Assembly (NCBI RefSeq): GCF_002288925.2
Contig: NW_022098036.1
Location: 38,011,022-38,075,021 of the forward strand
Direction of reading: 5' to 3'
From: Delphinapterus leucas
Taxonomy: Eukaryota; Chordata; Mammalia; Artiodactyla; Monodontidae
DNA length: 64,000 nt
The notes beneath the pieces were generated by a model. That model was given only the letters and a program-made list of their open reading frames with translations. It was not told the DNA's origin and searched no databases. The translations under genes were made by a program, and so were the position numbers. Position 1 is the first letter of the stretch. Every line of letters starts with the position of its first letter. Shown piece by piece: positions 62,331-64,000 of the stretch.

Positions 62331-62336
62331 AATAAA
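62331..62336 (+). promoter_or_regulatory. Candidate poly(A) signal AATAAA
   Basis: Canonical AATAAA about 1.3 kb after the candidate terminal-exon stop. It would define a longer 3' UTR for a truncated STRN3 transcript. Support is positional only. Confidence 0.25.
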
Positions 62337-63382
62337 GTACTGAATATTTGCATAAAGTTAGTTACCAATTTATGCTATATTAAGTAGATTTGTATAATTC
62401 CTTTGCTTTGGTAGTTAGAATCACCATAACAAAATTTTAGGCCTTTGTGGTTTTGAGTTGTCAGGGGTCATTTTTTTTGGTGCATATTTGTGTTTTCTTT
62501 TAAACAAGAAAGTTCCCGCAACTGATTCAACCTCATTTCTTGGTATTTTTTTTCCCCCTAGATTTTTTAAAAACAGAATTAATATGTAGAAGATTATGCT
62601 GCTTCTTCCATTTTGCTCTTAACTATTTCTTATAAGTAATATCAAATCAGCTGTTACCTACCAGGCAAGTTTCAGGATGTTTGTGCACATATGCATTCAC
62701 CAACCTTTTCTTTGCACTGACTTAAGTTTACCTTTGTTTTCTAGATTTGAGTTTACCTTGCAAGTAGTATTTGTATTTTTCTTAAGCTTATCCTTTTTTA
62801 TTCCCTTTGCTTTTTCACTTCACTACCCTTTGCTACTCCAGTTAGAGCTATTCGCAGATTTATTTTTCTACAAAGGTCTTTTAAAAAACATATTAAACTT
62901 TACTGTTTTATCTAACTTCCAGTGTAAAGTATATACCACTTAAATTTTTTGTTGTTGTTTCTATGAGGTTTAACAAAGTTTGCTCAAAATGTGTCCATTT
63001 GTCACTTTTAAAAATAAGAATTGTAAGCTTTATTGAGTACAAGCGATTCTTTAGATCACATTTTTTCTTAGAGTATTTGATAAAGTGACAGAACGGATTC
63101 CTGATATAGCATTGTTTTCATGATTAGAGTACATGAAAAGTGGATTTTCTATTTAAATCATTATTACAGCTGTATTACAAACAGTATTACAGTTTGCAGA
63201 TTTGACAAATAATCGTGTAAATTTCAGGCTTGAACAACCTAGTTTCAGGTAATTCAAGTTAGCAAATTTGTGGATTTAGCTTTTTACATACTGACTACCT
63301 AAGATCATAGTACCATAAGGGAGAAAGTGATGACAATTATAGTAGGAAAAGCTCAAGGTACAGTAAATTGAATTTCTGTGTA

Positions 63383-63483
63383 TCTTTGGCTTGCGGGATC
63401 GTGGTTCTTCAACCAGGGATTGAACCCGGGCCCCGGCAGTGAAAGCGCCAAATCCTCACCAATGGACTGCCAGGGAATTTCCC
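63383..63483 (-). mobile_element. Short tRNA-derived SINE
   Basis: 'tctttggcttgcgggatcgt' to 'tggactgccagggaatttcc', antisense, with similar flanks aatttctgtgta and aatttccctgtgta. Confidence 0.88.
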
Positions 63484-64000
63484 TGTGTACCATTTAAATA
63501 TGAGAATTTTTTATGTTTACTTACATACAACTATCTATAAGGAAAAAAGGCTTTTTTTATGTCCACTGTATAGATGCAATCAGTGAGTCCTAGGGAGTTT
63601 ATAAGGCTTGTAAGCCAGAATATAATGAGTTAACAAAAATTTTTAAAGTATGTTTTCTCTAAAATCTTCCTCTTATGTCAGTCTTCTTGATTGACTTAGC
63701 CTATGTGTTTTGGTATAATTTTTATTTAATAACAGGGTTAAATAAACTCTTAGTTGTTCTTTAACAAAATGTTAAACTTCCTAATAACAGCTTTCAACTT
63801 AAACAGTAAGTTTAAAACTTAAAGGATGGAAAAGCCTTTAATGCCTAAAATAATTCAAATAGACATTTTTATTCTGCTTCTTTTTAATGCTGTTTTTCCT
63901 TTAGTTTACTATAGGGTAAATTTATTCTAGGCACAAGTATTTACTTAAAACAAATACGGATTTGTTTATTCAGCTAAAATAGCTAAAGTATCATCCTTAG

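Larger units (their letters stand above)
61049..63382. other. STRN3 intron 7 or alternative 3' UTR
   Basis: About 2.3 kb, AT-rich, with no recognised interspersed repeat and a short (GTT)n run near 61934. The next standard STRN3 exon is not seen. Confidence 0.5.

Overview
The window is vertebrate nuclear DNA: AT-rich, intron-dominated and dense in interspersed repeats. The repeats point to a whale or dolphin. More than twenty tRNA-derived SINEs start with the 'cttccctgg tgg..cagtgg' head and end in A-rich tails, as in the CHR (Cetacea/Hippopotamus/Ruminant) family. The short CHR form that ends in 'gaggcccgc.taccgc' plus poly(A) is the one abundant in cetaceans. L1, L2, MIR, old DNA transposons and class I endogenous retrovirus remnants make up most of the rest.

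Only one functional protein gene is recognised: STRN3 (striatin-3, SG2NA), on the + strand. Six consecutive internal coding exons lie at 41908-42011, 42486-42559, 47312-47393, 50702-50875, 58085-58214 and 59441-59582. All have AG/GT boundaries and mutually compatible phases. They encode the end of the coiled coil, the calmodulin-binding helix and the acidic linker. The first exon must lie left of the window and the WD40 exons right of it, so bases 1-41907 are probably STRN3 intron 1 (inference). A possible alternative last exon at 61008-61048 would end the protein before the WD40 domain.

Region by region: 1-3247 is SINEs and L1 debris. 3248-6544 is a processed, broken retrocopy of HS2ST1 mRNA with target-site duplications. 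7000-14500 is L2, an old L1/HAL1-like block (with a 10-N gap) and SINEs. 15377-20763 is an L1 with both ends preserved, antisense, between 18-bp duplications. 20900-24140 is L1, L2 and a Tigger-type element. 24357-26407 is nested SINEs and an LTR. 27560-31000 is a decayed class I ERV. 32565-39545 is an antisense L1 mosaic holding SINEs and a U6 snRNA pseudogene. 41908-64000 is the STRN3 exon region, with SINE, L1, Tigger and MIR insertions in its introns.

No bacterial-type systems, CRISPR arrays or operons are present. Coordinates of old repeats are approximate because they were judged by eye, and repeat names come from recognition of the family, not from a database search.
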